Shown here: positions 1 to 12,932 of the stretch, one piece after another | Position numbering within the stretch: the stretch's first letter is position 1 | Layout: each line of letters opens with the position of its first letter | DNA from: Sympetrum striolatum | Taxonomy: Eukaryota; Arthropoda; Insecta; Odonata; Libellulidae | Length of the DNA: 64,000 nt | Direction of reading: 5' to 3' | Assembly: GCA_947579665.1 (NCBI GenBank) | Contig: OX388352.1 | Coordinates: forward strand, 33,722,216 to 33,786,215 | The notes under the pieces: model-generated | Database searches by the model: none | What the model was told of the DNA's origin: nothing | The model's input: only the letters and a program-made list of their open reading frames with translations | Made by a program: the position numbers and the translations under genes

Positions 1-1611
1 GGCGCATTCTTTCGGGGTATGGAAGGGGAGGAGAAAGACAAACCATGCATTGTTGGGAAGCGCTTAGATGAGAGGTGTGGTTGGGAGCACAATTGATGAG
101 AAGTTACTCCACGTTTCATTCATCCCCTATAAGCCAAGGAAAGGGGAGATGAGGATAGTTATCAGGTAAATCAGGTTTTGCATCATAAATTCATTGATAT
201 AGGAGAAATTATTTTTATCACTCGTAACTCATTGAATTTACTGCTTTTTCCATCAGTGATGCCATAAATGAGAGAAATATATTTCACAGCATTTGTTCTT
301 TCTTTTACGTATCGCAGGACAGGCTTTGCTTGATTTCATAAATAAAATATCAGTGTTGGTGTTATGTTTTTATGTAATCAAATTTTATAATGTGCTAATC
401 ATAAATTATCTCGAGCTATTTTTTCGAATTATTCTTTCATAACTTTTTTATTTCAGCGTAATTAAATTCATAATCTTTAAATAGAAGACCCATGCGCTTG
501 GATCCTCCAGTATATATTCCAAAATCATACTGTTTCTCGAATATTAATTTACAGTTTGATATAAAAATGAGCAGTAATGTAGAATTACAATTCTACCCTT
601 TGTTTTATACAGAGCATAGCGGTTTTTTGGTGGCCTCGAATTACTTCTCTCCCAAGATTCCTGCTTTGGAGATGCACCCCTTTGCGAGCGGAATGGGAAG
701 TGTTCCCCTAAAGGAGAAAAATATATTTCACAGATTTTTTTCTTCATTTTAAGTATCGCGGGACTAAGTATTGCTTAATTTCTAAAAAAAAATTCAGTGT
801 TGGTGTTATGTTTTTATGGAATCAAATTTTAAATAAAGGACTTTCAGAATGGATGTAGCAATTTCCGATATTGCAGCCCCATCTTGAAGAATATTAGTAT
901 CGCTGAATTAAAAAAAAAAAATTCCAATGGAATCACTTTACATTTTAAATAACGGATTTATAGAATGGATGTAGTTACATAATTCCATAACATCAGCACT
1001 TCTCGAAGAATAGATAAATGGTATAAATACTCGTTCTCGTAATAGTTACACAAAATTTTCAATCTCATACACAATGCTTCTCGTATTTTCAGCCGCAATA
1101 ATAATTTCAAAAATGAACCTGGGATCTTTTAATTGATCGTAACAATTTCCATATAGCAAATCGAGTGCTAGAATTCTATCTTTTGATCAGGTAATCACGT
1201 AGTTATCATCATCACCTTAATCGTGTCTGATCGTCCATCGATGTGAACCACTGTTCGCCTTGTTTATCTTTATTATATCTCACCCAAAACGGATTCTCTA
1301 CCATCAGCTTATGGAACCACCAGGATTGTTTCATTGAATGATTGATATCGCAAATATGTGAGATCCATGTATTGGAGGAAATTATTAAGCAATACAGTAT
1401 CAGAGAGTATATTTTTCAAATTCAGTACTATTCTCAGAGCTCGACACAATGCTGGTAACATATTTAACCTTTACTTACCACCAACATCAAAAGAAAAGTA
1501 CAAGTTCAAGAATATATCTTAGCTACGGAAGATAAGCAATAGCACAAATCATATATTTGGATTGAATGTCGATGGCTTTAGAAATAAGTCGTTCTTGATT
1601 TAAATAATTGG
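1..1611. repeat. Module A, copy 1
   Basis: This non-coding AT-rich module recurs with high similarity at 27661-29172 and 52939-54557. It recurs in diverged or partial form at 49015-50930, 8030-8740 and 42028-42780. It has an internal direct duplication: the stretch near 255-390 (ATAAATGAGAGAAATATATTTC, then the GTGTTGGTGTTATG motif) recurs near 695-835. An 86-codon open frame at 492-752 looks coding at first, but single-base indels shift it in the other module copies, so I do not call it a gene. No transposase, TIR or tRNA-like head is visible, and its class is unknown. Confidence 0.7.
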
Positions 1612-2000
1612 TTAATGGTAGCTAAGCTGGGTCTTTACCGTTACTTTTTTCAGGTAGAAACTTCGAGGTTCGCCATCCTAATCCAGACCTTAACCTCGGC
1701 TTGCCAGCTCGGAAGCGACCGGTATTCACATCAGGGGGGACCATAAAAAAACTAACCGCGTGGAATACGATTTAATAAGTTATAAACAATTCAATTGAGC
1801 AAACTTTTATCATCTTCGTCGTCTTACTCGTCCTAAGAGATGTCTTTTGATCGACGTTCCACGATAAAAATGAAGATTTTTCGTGATTTTGCAAGAAATT
1901 ACCCGTTCACACACGGAAATGTTGATAAAATTAAAATTTTGATAGAAATCTCTTCCCACTACCCCAACCCAACGGCAACGTTGCCGTCTGTAAACGCATA
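1612..2000. mobile_element. Partial TIR element, inner half inverted relative to other copies
   Basis: It starts with the same terminal sequence (TTAATGGTAGCTAAGC, then CGTTACTTTTTTCA) that bounds the complete elements at 8741-9136 and 54558-55055. It sits behind the same flank (TTTAAATAATTGG). The body that follows, near 1690-1890, is the reverse complement of the right half of the 54558 element. The far terminal repeat is absent, and the sequence runs into module B after TTGCCGTCTGTAAACG. It is non-autonomous, with no transposase. Confidence 0.55.
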
Positions 2001-3560
2001 TTACATTTATTTAAATTATTTCAAACATCATTATCGAACATTAATTTCATCAAATATCAGCAAATATGATGATAAAATTCAAAACATACTGATTATTTAA
2101 AGTATTTCAATTAATACAAACGTTTTTTTAAATTGAAAGAACGGATAAAAAGTTGAGGAAGATGTAAAACAAATTAACTCAAAATATTGCAGCATACATT
2201 ACATAAAATTGCATAGTTCCAGCTATATAAAATATCATCATAAGTAGAGATGCATAAACATGAATCTTTAACAAAATTTTCTGCAGCAAGTGAAAAATGT
2301 TTAAAACAATTAAACTGACACATGATAATTTTAGTTCAAATATATTGCAACAGGAATAAATGCCTAGAATAATTATTCAGTTCAAGTAGCTCAAACTTCT
2401 TCATTCTTAAGAATATAATTTTTTTTCGATTTTTTTCGTTTGTTGGATGACTCCTTGCGCATCATTGGAGTCCCTTCCTCACCCATTTGCTTAATAAAGG
2501 GGTATGGGCTATCAGAATTAGCGGATCATTAACGAAAAATGGAACCTGAGTCGCTGTTCGTTAAAGTAACGTATTATGTTATTTCTTACAAGAATGAACT
2601 AATGCTGAATTTATCATTTATTATAATTCACGTATGTCCAATATTTTCGAAGTTATTTACTAAACAGCTTTGGAAATATGAAAAGAAATACACCTATATA
2701 GAAAATAAATTCACTAAAAATAAGAATACTTAATTTGTATATTCTGGGTATAGAAAAAACACCTAACAGCAGGGCAATGATCAATACATCAGATATGCGC
2801 AGGTAAGAAAAAGAAAAGAAATCTTTCATAAGGCTTTGAAAGTTAGCTAGCTACAAGGAAAATACTGAGCAGAAAGTAATTGGTAATACTTGTGTATATC
2901 CAAACATAGAGATATAAAAGTTAATGTGAGTGTGGTAGGTTTAATTATTGGAACAGGTATCATAATTATATAGGGGTGAGACGGGGATGAATCGGACTAG
3001 CGGATGAACAGGATCGATTAAAAAAGTGGGTCTAAAATAGAACCTGTAACGATGAGAGACGCTAAGCTACATACGTATTTTGTTACATTCTCCTACTGGG
3101 AGACTTGTAACGAGAACATTTTAAAACCATTTCTCATTTTGACACTCTTTCGTGTGAATCCTTCCACGACATACAGCTGAAAAATTGAACTCTAATAAAA
3201 CTTCTTATTCATTCAACAGATAGTGAGAATGTAGCTATTCCTTGGATTTCTTTATGCTTTACAAAAAGTGAAATGAATGCAAAATAAAACTAATTGTCGT
3301 TTTTTCGTGCTTTGAATTCATTTCCGTACAGCCAAAAATCCTAAAAAATTAGAATACTAAGTCGGCTGAAAATGACCAGCACGCTAAGGTGTTCATTTCT
3401 AAGCAACAGCTTGGACGTGTAGCATCACACAATTTCCTAAACACTAATGATTACGTAAAGGTTAATTGTTTTATCATGAGGTCCATAGGTGCGAAAGAAC
3501 TGAAGAAATTTAATTTCAGAATATTTAATTTATTTTATAAATTATAAAATTATATTTCAG
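2001..3560. repeat. Module B, copy 1
   Basis: This non-coding module is nearly identical to 29565-31130. A more diverged version follows the Tigger elements at 14630 and 61902. Short open frames here, such as 2539-2733, have a close counterpart at 30088-30282 but lose their frame in the two post-Tigger copies. I find no splice-site pattern, TIR or recognisable protein similarity. Confidence 0.65.
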
Positions 3561-4998
3561 AATATAACAATGTTTTAAAGTTGAAGTTAAGTTCTCACTG
3601 AATGGAAGCAGCTATGACAATAAATTTTTGCACCGGTCAAAACAACCATTATTTTATTTTATAGAGAAAAATAACTCCTGCATCTTAATCATTTACGTTG
3701 CTATAACGAAAAATTTCCCGAAAGTCATTTTTATGTTTATTTAAATGATGACTCCGAGTGCCTTGATGAGACCGTCGTTGATCTTCAAGAAAGCATGGTG
3801 CCAACACCTGACTTGCAAGATGCTTAACCACTTGTTAGTGTTGAAGAAAGTCTCACTAATCCGTGGTCCGAGGACAATAAGATATACTCATGTATCAGTA
3901 AAATTATATATGTTTATCACATGATTACACCTTTCATTTATTATTTTATGCCAGTCAGAAACAACCTGAAACCTTTATGTCTGTCTGGAAATTTTATTAC
4001 GGTGCTTAATTTTCCAGAATTAAATTAGATTATACCTGTATTTAAAGATAATCTTCTGAAAATTTTAAGATACTTTGAACCAATAACTACGCGTGATTTT
4101 CGGTAGGGGAGGGGGGTTAGTCTAAAACCTCACCACGTATCACCAAGGAGGAGGGGTGTTAAAAAGTTCCAAAAAAACATCAGGTAATTAATGGACGTCC
4201 CCTAAATTAGATTTTAATATGATGAAGATTACTATTTGCTATATTTCTTTGTGGTGTATAATTTAGTGAAAACTTAGATTATAAGTTCGTAGATTTCCGT
4301 GGCGTTCAAATATTTTCATCATGGTTTCTGGTTCTCTTCAACGTTTTTTGTCTTAGTCGGACGGTCCGAAAGAATGAAAAAAATAAGATTGATTACAGCA
4401 ATATAGCAAAGTTTTTTTTTAATTACTGTGGAGAAATATTAGGAATACAGTTAAATATACGGTGGAAATCCGATTGCACGAAACGTGAGCCCACAGGTTT
4501 CAGTTTTACAGATAGAAGTATTTATCGTTTCTTGTGTTGTATGGACGGACAAGCTTACATTTAAAAAAGTTAACGAGATAACTCAAAAGAGTTAAGAAGA
4601 CCCAAAGCTGTTAAACCTCCTGCCACGCGCCACTGGTGGATTGCAAGGATTAAGGTAAATTATTGTAAATAAATTTAAAAAATAATTAAGATCCTAGATC
4701 TATTTTCAACAAGATAATCATCGGACGTTCTGATAGTAAAATATAATTCCTTTTCAGACCGATATTTGTTCTTTGGGCAGTTTGGTTGTTTAATACCTCA
4801 CAGACTGTTATGCTGTTTTAATGTAGCTTTATACTATTAGAACTTTAAGGTTGTCGGTTTTTGGGAGAACACACGCTCTTTGTTTAATGAGCGAGTTCTG
4901 AAGGAAACTTCTCCATTTAGGTTTAAAAGGTATAAGGGAACTTTTTACGATAAGGTGGAGCAATTAGAAAAATTGCCACCGAAGAACGACTTGAGAAA
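3561..4998 (+). repeat. Module C, copy 1, with decayed coding relic
   Basis: This module corresponds to 38010-39797. Around 3748-3826 it retains the reading frame DDSECLDETVVDLQES, found as AEWLDETVVDLQES in the 38.5-kb copy. A TAA stop interrupts it where the other copy has a Tyr codon, and the upstream part of the ORF is missing. The rest has no coding signal. The source is probably an old DNA transposon; the family is not established. Confidence 0.5.
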
Positions 4999-5262
4999 AG
5001 TCTGACAAGACTGTTACCTGAATCTCTCTGTTGTCGGTTAGTTGCTCTACCAATTGAGTTATCGAACCTGAACATTCTAACATGCCGTTCGGGAGACTTC
5101 GTAACCAAGGACGTTGTCACTTTTCCTCCGACTATGTGGTATCGTCCACTGCTAACGTCATCTAAGAAGATTGTGGCTCGACACCTCAATTGGTGGAGTA
5201 GCTTTAATTGCAATCATGAGAGTAAATTTGCTATCTGGTTCTTGTCTGAACATTTTAATTCC
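4999..5262. repeat. Inverted pair of tRNA-like sequences, copy I (degenerate)
   Basis: Two tRNA-like sequences lie head to head. The minus-strand one (about 5072 down to 5001) has an A-box-like TAACTCAATTGGTAGAG and a decayed B box. The plus-strand one (about 5172-5260) has CACCTCAATTGGTGGAG and a poor B box. The outer ends form an inverted repeat (AGTCTGACAAGA against TTCTTGTCTGA). Better preserved copies are at 23857-24108 and 39798-40055. It is most likely a tRNA-derived SINE in palindromic arrangement, not functional tRNAs. Confidence 0.6.
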
Positions 5263-7440
5263 CATTTTTTATATGGAAATTCAGATCTTCGAAATTCCAT
5301 CCACTGTCTAATAAACACGTAATTCCTTACGCAATTCTTAGTAATGCATAGCTGTTTTTCAAGGCTCAAGGATTTCTTCAGTAGTATTTGAAATAATAGC
5401 GTTGCTGAAAATTTTTTATTTCATACACGCATTTGGGATTTTTTCATTCCCTAAAAAATGCTAGGTTCAGCGCCATAAAAGGAAAAAATCTGCCCCTGTA
5501 CTGCTCACCGATGACTCATTTTGCTCTATGGTATGAGTGATGAAAAGACCGATAACAACGTTGCTCATGCTATTCGACACATCAGCACCTGAAACACAAA
5601 CAGTGCATGTTTATGAACCAAAGACATAGAAAACGTCTCTCCCGGTATGTGCGTATTGGAGGAGCCTCAATTTTATATACGTTAAGACAAATGAAAGATT
5701 AAATTCGTCTCGAACGGGCAATATGCAATATAAGAAGTATGAAATAATTGAATATTGAATTCGTCTCAAACGAGCAATGTTCATAAGGGACGATATGATA
5801 CGGTTTTCTAGGTGATATTTTTAAGTTCTCAAACTCCCTGTTGAAATTCCAATGTCAACCAATTGAAAAATTTGCATAATCTCCGAAATTGAACATTCAT
5901 AACGGTATTTGTCTTTTATAGTAATTAGAATGAAGAATTCATTCAAGAAGTTACATTTCTACAGCAAGATGCTTTTGTCAATTTTTAAATGCTGAACCCA
6001 ACATATAATTTCAAATAAGTTCGATCCAAAAATATGCTATCTATCGTTCACTCACTTAAAGAATAATAATTAATTTATAAAAAGCATTTATCAAAATAAA
6101 CTAAGAGGAAAACAAATTTGCTATTCTGATCCAAAAACTGTGCCACCTTTTGTTCACTCAATGCAAGAAGTATGATGAATCTAAAAAAACTATTAATTTA
6201 GGATGAATTTAAATAAAGATTGATATTGGCGTTATGATTGAGATGAATTTAAATAATTATAAGGAAAGGACTCCCTCTCTCCTCAAATTTTTCTACATCT
6301 TGTCAGTATGAATGCTTTGGAAATCGATTGTTTTGATGTTAATTATTAAGATTCATGATTGCAAAATATGGGAAATTAGGAATATTCTTGGTTCGTCACA
6401 AAGTATCTTGGTAATCTGATATATAGTTCAAATGCGCCTTTTATTAACATTAAATAATCATACCATGCTTAACGTTTACGGACGTATGGTTTTTATTTGT
6501 TATGATATTCGTTGACTTTTATAAATTTCAAATTTTATACGATGTCCAAAGTTATTTACTTGAATTATACCTTGTGTTGAATTGAAGTTCGAAAGAGAAT
6601 TTTAATAGTGAGTGGTAATATTTAACCATGTTTCTTATGGTATGATACTGTATTTCGAGGAATATTATCCCATCAATGATGTAGCTTTGATGAATGAGCG
6701 ACTATAAAAATATTAAGAATCAATGTATTTCTTTTAGTGCAGTTTTGTATTATTACTATGATATCTGAAGTGTTTTATCCTATAAATAGTATCTGACATC
6801 TTGGCTTGAATTTGTGGAGTAAAATAATGAAAGTAGAGAAACGATTGCTGAATACACACGATTTTAAAATAAACCCTCAGTAATTGCTTGTTTCGGTGAA
6901 ATCGCCATCACCAGATGATGATAGCGATGACCTGATAATGGTCATGTAGCCATAAAACGTTATTTTAGCTTTTTTTGCATTAAATCGTGTGGAAGTTTAA
7001 AAGTGCTTTTGTATATTCATAATCGTATGACGTGAAAAATGATTCCTTAATATTCAGACATCAAATAGGTAAGACAAATTACATCTGATAGCATTTGGTT
7101 CCTTCAAATGTTTTTTATATATTGGTGAAAATAAAATTGTAATTCTGGCATTAAGCTATATAAGAAATTGGAGGAGAACATTTTTAAATGTTACAGCAAG
7201 GGCGGAAGTTTGAAAAATTGGTAGAACGGCATTCCAAAGATCATTGTGTGGCATCCAATGTGCCGTCGATGGAAATTTGTTTGCGGAACATTTTCATAAT
7301 CCCTACTCCGCGACGTATTATTCTCATCGTCGCACAGGGGGCTAGAATCGATAAAAGCTGGCCAAAAATACGAACGTGGTTTTTTTGAGTGCGGACTTTG
7401 AAACTTTGCATGGTCATTCTTGAATAAATTTTGCATATAA
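5263..7440. repeat. Module D, copy I
   Basis: This non-coding module always follows the inverted tRNA-like pair (24109-26230 and 40056-42027 are the other copies). It contains a recurring stretch near 6900-6960 (GATGATGATAGCGATGACC, then GGTCATGTAGCC). Open frames at its end (7188-7388 on plus, 7191-7493 on minus) overlap on opposite strands and are not conserved in the other copies. Confidence 0.65.
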
Positions 7441-8029
7441 CTGCGAAATAATTTCTCTTGGTTCCCGCGCGTTACCATTATACCGAGGGTCAAGGTAGAC
7501 CAAATATTGCGAAAAATGACGGTCTTTGATTTTTCGCCAAATTCTTCAACTTCAAAATGATGCTGAACCCATTAAAAGTAAGTTATTGAAAGAAACAAAG
7601 CTACGTTATAAACCTGTATTTTATCTTTCACAACCTTTAAATTTAATGATTGCGAATGAATAATTGCATATCTTATGTAACAAAATGGCGGACTCTCGTT
7701 TTAGAGAAAATGTTTACCTAAAGCGAGGAAAATAGTTGAGAGGGACTCCGAGGGACATAAAGATATTTATACCACGTTATTCTTTGAAGCTTTCTGAGGA
7801 AGAATCTGAAATAAAACCTTGCAACAATTTGTTCCCCTGCTAATAATAACGAATTTTCGACAACACTGCATGGGCAAATTCGCGCGGCGGAGTACGGCCC
7901 TCAGAGAAAATCTCGGTTTGAGAGGAACTAGGAACGTACCAACGCTTCTCGATAATATGTTTTGATGTTTATAAGCAAAGTTTTTCGGCTATAAATATAA
8001 GAGATGAGAATTCATAATATAAAACCCCA
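7441..8029. other. Single-copy spacer, nothing recognised
   Basis: I find no repeat partner within the window, no convincing open frame and no RNA-like structure here. Confidence 0.4.
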
Positions 8030-8740
8030 GTTTCATAAATACAATTCCAATGGAATTACTTCAAATTTTAAATAACGGATTTAGAGAATGGATGTAGTTA
8101 CATAATTCCATAACCGCAGCACGTCTCGAAGTATGGATAAATGGTATAAATACTCGTTCTTGTAATAGTTACACGTAAAATTTTCAATCTCATACACATT
8201 GCTTCTCGTATTTTCTGCCGCAATAAAAATTTCAAAAATGAACCTGGGATGTTTTAATTGATCGTAACAATTTCCATATAGCAAATCGAGTGCTAGAATT
8301 CTATCTTTTGATCAGGTTATCATGTAATTATCATCATCACCGTAATCGTGTCCGATCGTCCATCGATGTGAACCACTGTTCGCCTTGCTTATCTTTATTA
8401 GTTCTCACCCAAAACGGATTCTCTACCATCAGCTTATGGAACCACGAGGATTGTTTCATTTAATGAATGATATCGCAAATGTGTGAGATGAATGTATTGG
8501 GGGAAATTATTAAATAAAACCGTATCAGATAGTATATGTGTCAAATTGAGTAATATTCTCGTAGCTCGACACAATGCTAGTAAAATATTTAACCTTTACT
8601 TACCACCAACATCAAAAGAAAAGTACAAGTTCAAGAATATATCTTAGCTACGTAGAGGAGATAAACAATAGCACAAATCATATATTTGGATTAAATGTCG
8701 ATGGCTTTAGAAATAAGTCGTTCTTGATTTAAATAATTGG

Positions 8741-9136
8741 TTAATGGTCGCTAATCGGGTTTTTTATCGTAACTTTCTTTCATATAGAAATTTGGAGGGC
8801 CGCCATCCAATTTATGTTTTAAATATCTCAACGGGGGTTGGGATGGGTTGGGGGAAGGATTTCTAGATTTGTAGATTTTTGATAGAAATCCCTCCCCCCT
8901 ACCCCAACCCAACGGCAACTTTGCCGTCTGTAAACGTATTATTTATTGCAAAATCACGAAAATATAACTTTTTAAATCGTATTCCACGCGGTCAGTTTTT
9001 TATGCCCCCCCCTGATGTGAATGTCGGGCGCTTCGTAGCTGGCAAGCCAAGGTAAGGGCCCGGATTAGGATCGCGACACTCGAAATTTGTACTTGAAAAA
9101 AAAGTAACGATAAAAACCCCGCTTAGCAACCATTAA
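8741..9136. mobile_element. Non-autonomous TIR element, 396 bp
   Basis: Both ends carry a long imperfect terminal inverted repeat of about 70 bp. The left end begins TTAATGGTCGCTAATCGGG and the right end reads back as TTAATGGTTGCTAAGCGGG. The outermost four bases are TTAA on both sides, which could be a TTAA target duplication or part of the TIR. The interior has pyrimidine-rich CCCCCCTACCCCAACCC and no coding. It is about 100 bp shorter than the 54558 copy because of an internal deletion near 8957. Confidence 0.6.
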
Positions 9137-12038
9137 CTTAATAATTTTACGACTACTTGTCTGTTGGCGGTTATATGTGGAGTCCTTGAAAGTTTTCCTA
9201 AGTTCTAAAGAAGGGAGTCAAATAAATTTTTTCATAATCAGTTATTGACAAATTCCAGATATTGAATATTTTTTCTCTGTCCATACGATCTTGAATTCAG
9301 TATTTGGCCATAAAGGAGGTTTTTCAAACATATGTCTTCGTATTCAATAGCACCTAAGCCTAGTTAGATAATGAACTTTGAGGTTTTCTCATTGAAGTTT
9401 ACCTAAGACCGGTTCTAATGCAACATAGCATATTAAAAATGTGTTCAATTAATCACCCTACTTACTCTGCAACTACAATAAAAATTTGTTGATCTTCTTT
9501 TATAATCTTCGGGTTATGAAATAAAAGAAATATTTTCATCTTTTTTCCCTTTTGAAGTAATTATTCCTCATTTAGAATTGAAATTTAGTAAAATTTAATA
9601 AAAACGCGATACCGTATGCTCATTAACCGGTAAGGTTGCTTATGCTTATATATCCGATTCTCATTCTGCGACGATCTCAGGTGAGATATTTGATTAAGAA
9701 AAGCATTGTATTGACATCGCACGAGTCCATAACACCCGTCGGTGACTCATCTCAGAGTAATTCTCTTGACCGTCAATAATCCCAATTGAACGACGTCAAT
9801 TAAAGTGCAGGTTATGACAAAAACCGCTTAATTAAATAAAAGGAATGTTCTAGATTTGTCCACGACGGAGGAAGAAAGGCTTCGGGAGAAGTTCTTTTAG
9901 ATGACTCGTTTAGTTAAAATCCTTGGGACATCCGCTTTCGAAAAGAAAGAATGTGCTTCGCAAGAGTTAGACACAATACCATCTTATAAACATTCGATAA
10001 GGAAAGCTTGCGATGAAGAATGAGCGCAAGAAACATGAATGCGTAAGCGTCTATGCCCTCGTTGCAGATTAAAGGAGATATCTAGACTCCTCGGAAATGG
10101 ATATTGTTTGAATTTAAGATGATTTTTCTGTATTGATTCCGATCTGTATAATCGCAAATTAAGTCAATTATCTTACTTTCGATTGTGTAGGGATATTTCA
10201 GATCAAGTTGAAATGCGATAAAAATAAGTTTTGAAATTGATCTTCTGAAGTTAAATCTAGTATAGCTACATCTAAAAAGTAAAATTTATTTGAGATGAAT
10301 TAGTTCTTTTCCTTGAAAGGTTTTTATCTCTATTGCAAAGATACGATGTATTCACAACATCATCAGGTGCAAACAGATCAAATGCCGGAGCGTTTCAAAA
10401 AAAATGGAGGGAAGTAAAAGGGGAAGTCATGTTTTATAGAAAGACATGGTGAATAGACCACCTTGATACACATAAATTGCTAAAGTTTAATTGTGAAAAC
10501 AATTTCATATACCATATTTTTAATATTTCTCTCTATTTTGATGGTCGTCTTTATTAGAAAAGTAACCTCAAATCTCTTATGTGCAACGGTAAAGATCAAG
10601 TGGACCTTCTTAAAAAGCACGAATTCACTGAACTCAGTTCAATGGTTGTGATGGCATATAGATAGGTTAGAATGAAGAACGAGTCGGTGTGATGTAAAAT
10701 GCCCCACGAATCCTTAAAAAAACAAAGTATCACACTGACCGTATTTCGCCAATTACTGAATTAAAAATTACCATTTCTCCTCTTCCTTCATTCCTACTCA
10801 AAATTCTTTAATGTGCACGAATTAGAAAAAAAATAATCTTCCACAATCTGTACCAATCAAGATTTCTAAATGACGAGAACTTGATTATCGACAACTCCCT
10901 GTCCATAATAACTTGCATATTCTCTTCCTTACCCCCTTCTCCACCTCTCAAATGACTCACTAAGACTCCCTAAAACGTCTCTCTTTCTCTTTATTTCTGG
11001 AAAAAACGCATTAAAATACTGACACATCTTCATTCAGTTTTATAGTTTAATTAAAATTTGATCGTCACAGTAACCTAATTTTTGCATCGCAATTCATCCC
11101 TTGCAATGGCAAAACCGCTGATTCCACTCTTATCTCAGCTGTTAAGATTCATCGGTCCATGTGGTTCAAAGACAACTGGTGCTCCGTCTCAAAACCTAAA
11201 AGGAATATTCAGAGTGGATGCGATAGTATGACCCATTTATTGACTTTAGCCGTCCGTCGTCTCTGAGATTAGCTACGTCGACGAATCCCTACCTTATGAT
11301 GTATCCTATAGAAGTCGTTATATGCCGTGGTTGTTGCGAGAATATATAACGAAATGCGACCACGAGTTTCTACTTTCGCGAGATTTCTATTATTAAATTA
11401 ATTTTCTACCATGAAGAAAGCTCATATTCCCCCTCTAATGTCATTTCCCTAACTTCACGGATAACTACCTCACCTTTGTTGTTTTCTTATCTTAGCGTGT
11501 TTATCAGCACCACTTGTGAGTAAAACTTTATGCTCTTTAAGTTAGTTTTTAGAAAACAAAAGGGATGTAAGATAGAATTTTAATTTGCTTTGTTAAGGGT
11601 CACTGCAAGGATAAAGTAATTCGAAGTTTCTGCAGAAATATTATTTTCGTGAAAGATAAGAAATATATGTTTATCTTTGTAATCCTAATTTTACCTAACA
11701 TTTTGTTTTTTTGGAGTATTTTAATTTATTTCGCGACAAGATTATTCCCGGATGAATTTATTCAAGATATATTCAAAATCATTTAAATGTATCATTTCAA
11801 TTTAAAAAAATCTGATGTGGCCAGCACATGACTTTCTCCATGTATAAGATGTAAATATTTATTTACGACAGTATTTTCGAACCCTATATTCAATCTAAAC
11901 TTGGAAGATGAGTGTTTAATTTATATTATATTATATTTTACGTCACAAATATTATAAATAATGTTTTTCGGGACATGTTCGATGAAAAACGATGAAATGG
12001 CCTTTCGCCCCAGCGCCCAGAGCGCCCACAACGTACAT
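9137..12038. repeat. Module E, left copy
   Basis: This is duplicated at 55056-57950. Parts recur in diverged form at 42790-43870, for example the ATCATCAGGTG and GGAGCGTTT stretch near 10360. It has frequent stops in all frames. It contains no TIR, tRNA head or protein similarity that I can recognise, and nothing marks a gene. Confidence 0.5.
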
Positions 12039-12535
12039 AATCAGCAACTTCCGGTTTATCAGTATTTCACAAATAACTCCTACACAATCAGTGATACAAA
12101 AATATATTTCATACAAAAGTTATAGTAAATATTATTTTCTAAAACTTTTATAAATAATAGTTTATACCTAAATATAATATTTATGGAAATATTTCGAAAA
12201 CCGGAAATGAGCTTTGAAAAATGAAGCTCGACTTCCGGTTAACGGATTTACTCCAAAAACTAATCAACTCTGACAACACACACCACAGTACTATATATGA
12301 ATTTTGGTATAAATACTACTAACAGTTTTCACGTTAGAGCGTCCACAAGCACACACACACACACATAAAGACACACACACACACACACACACACACATAC
12401 GCACAGACATCATTCCGAAAATGGTCAAAACGTGTTTTAGGGACCCCAAAACATGTATTTCCGTTGAAATCTCGAAGTCGATTTTTTTCATGAAAACGAT
12501 ACTTTCTCTATACTTCGTATATGGAGAAAGTAAAA
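12039..12535 (+). repeat. LINE/SINE tail-like unit with (CA)n tract and 33-bp palindrome
   Basis: It has a hairpin around 12201-12240 (arms AACCGGAAATGAGCTT and AAGCTCGACTTCCGGTT), a (CA)n microsatellite at about 12349-12398 and a near-perfect 33-bp palindrome at 12500-12532 (TACTTTCTCTATAC to GGAGAAAGTA). This layout resembles 3' tails of non-LTR elements in arthropod genomes, but no reverse transcriptase lies upstream. The duplicate is at 57951-58440. The family is not established. Confidence 0.45.
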
Positions 12536-12932
12536 ATGTTTCCGTAAAAAATATTGATGCACATTAAGAAAAATATTATACGAAACGCTTCTGAAAGTTA
12601 TTGCAGTACCCGACTCAGTGAATGAATGTGAAATGGTTGACCATAAAAGAGTAAATTTGACAAATAAAAAGTTATTTTAGAGCTACTTCATACCTTAGCA
12701 TCCAATTGCATCATTAAGCATATTTAGAGACAATGAGGTTTGAAAACAAATAGATTAGGTTTAATTTGGCAAAAATGATAACTTTAATATTTTTATGACA
12801 TTTATTTTATATTATTTAAATAACATTATACAAAATGAAGGAGATAATTGGTACTTTTTCCACAAAAAACTGTCTCCTTCATTTTGCATGATGGATTTTC
12901 ACCATATCTCGCCCGATTCTGTGAACATTATA

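Noticed and set aside
492..752. 86-codon open frame in module A, similar in four places
   Set aside because: Single-base indels change its frame in the copies at 28054 and 53435, the copy at 49894 has a different frame and sequence, and splice sites or a start context are not conserved.
12291..12491. Frames rich in Cys/Val or Thr/His over the CA tract (also 58209-58400)
   Set aside because: These are translations of a (CA)n microsatellite with no other support.
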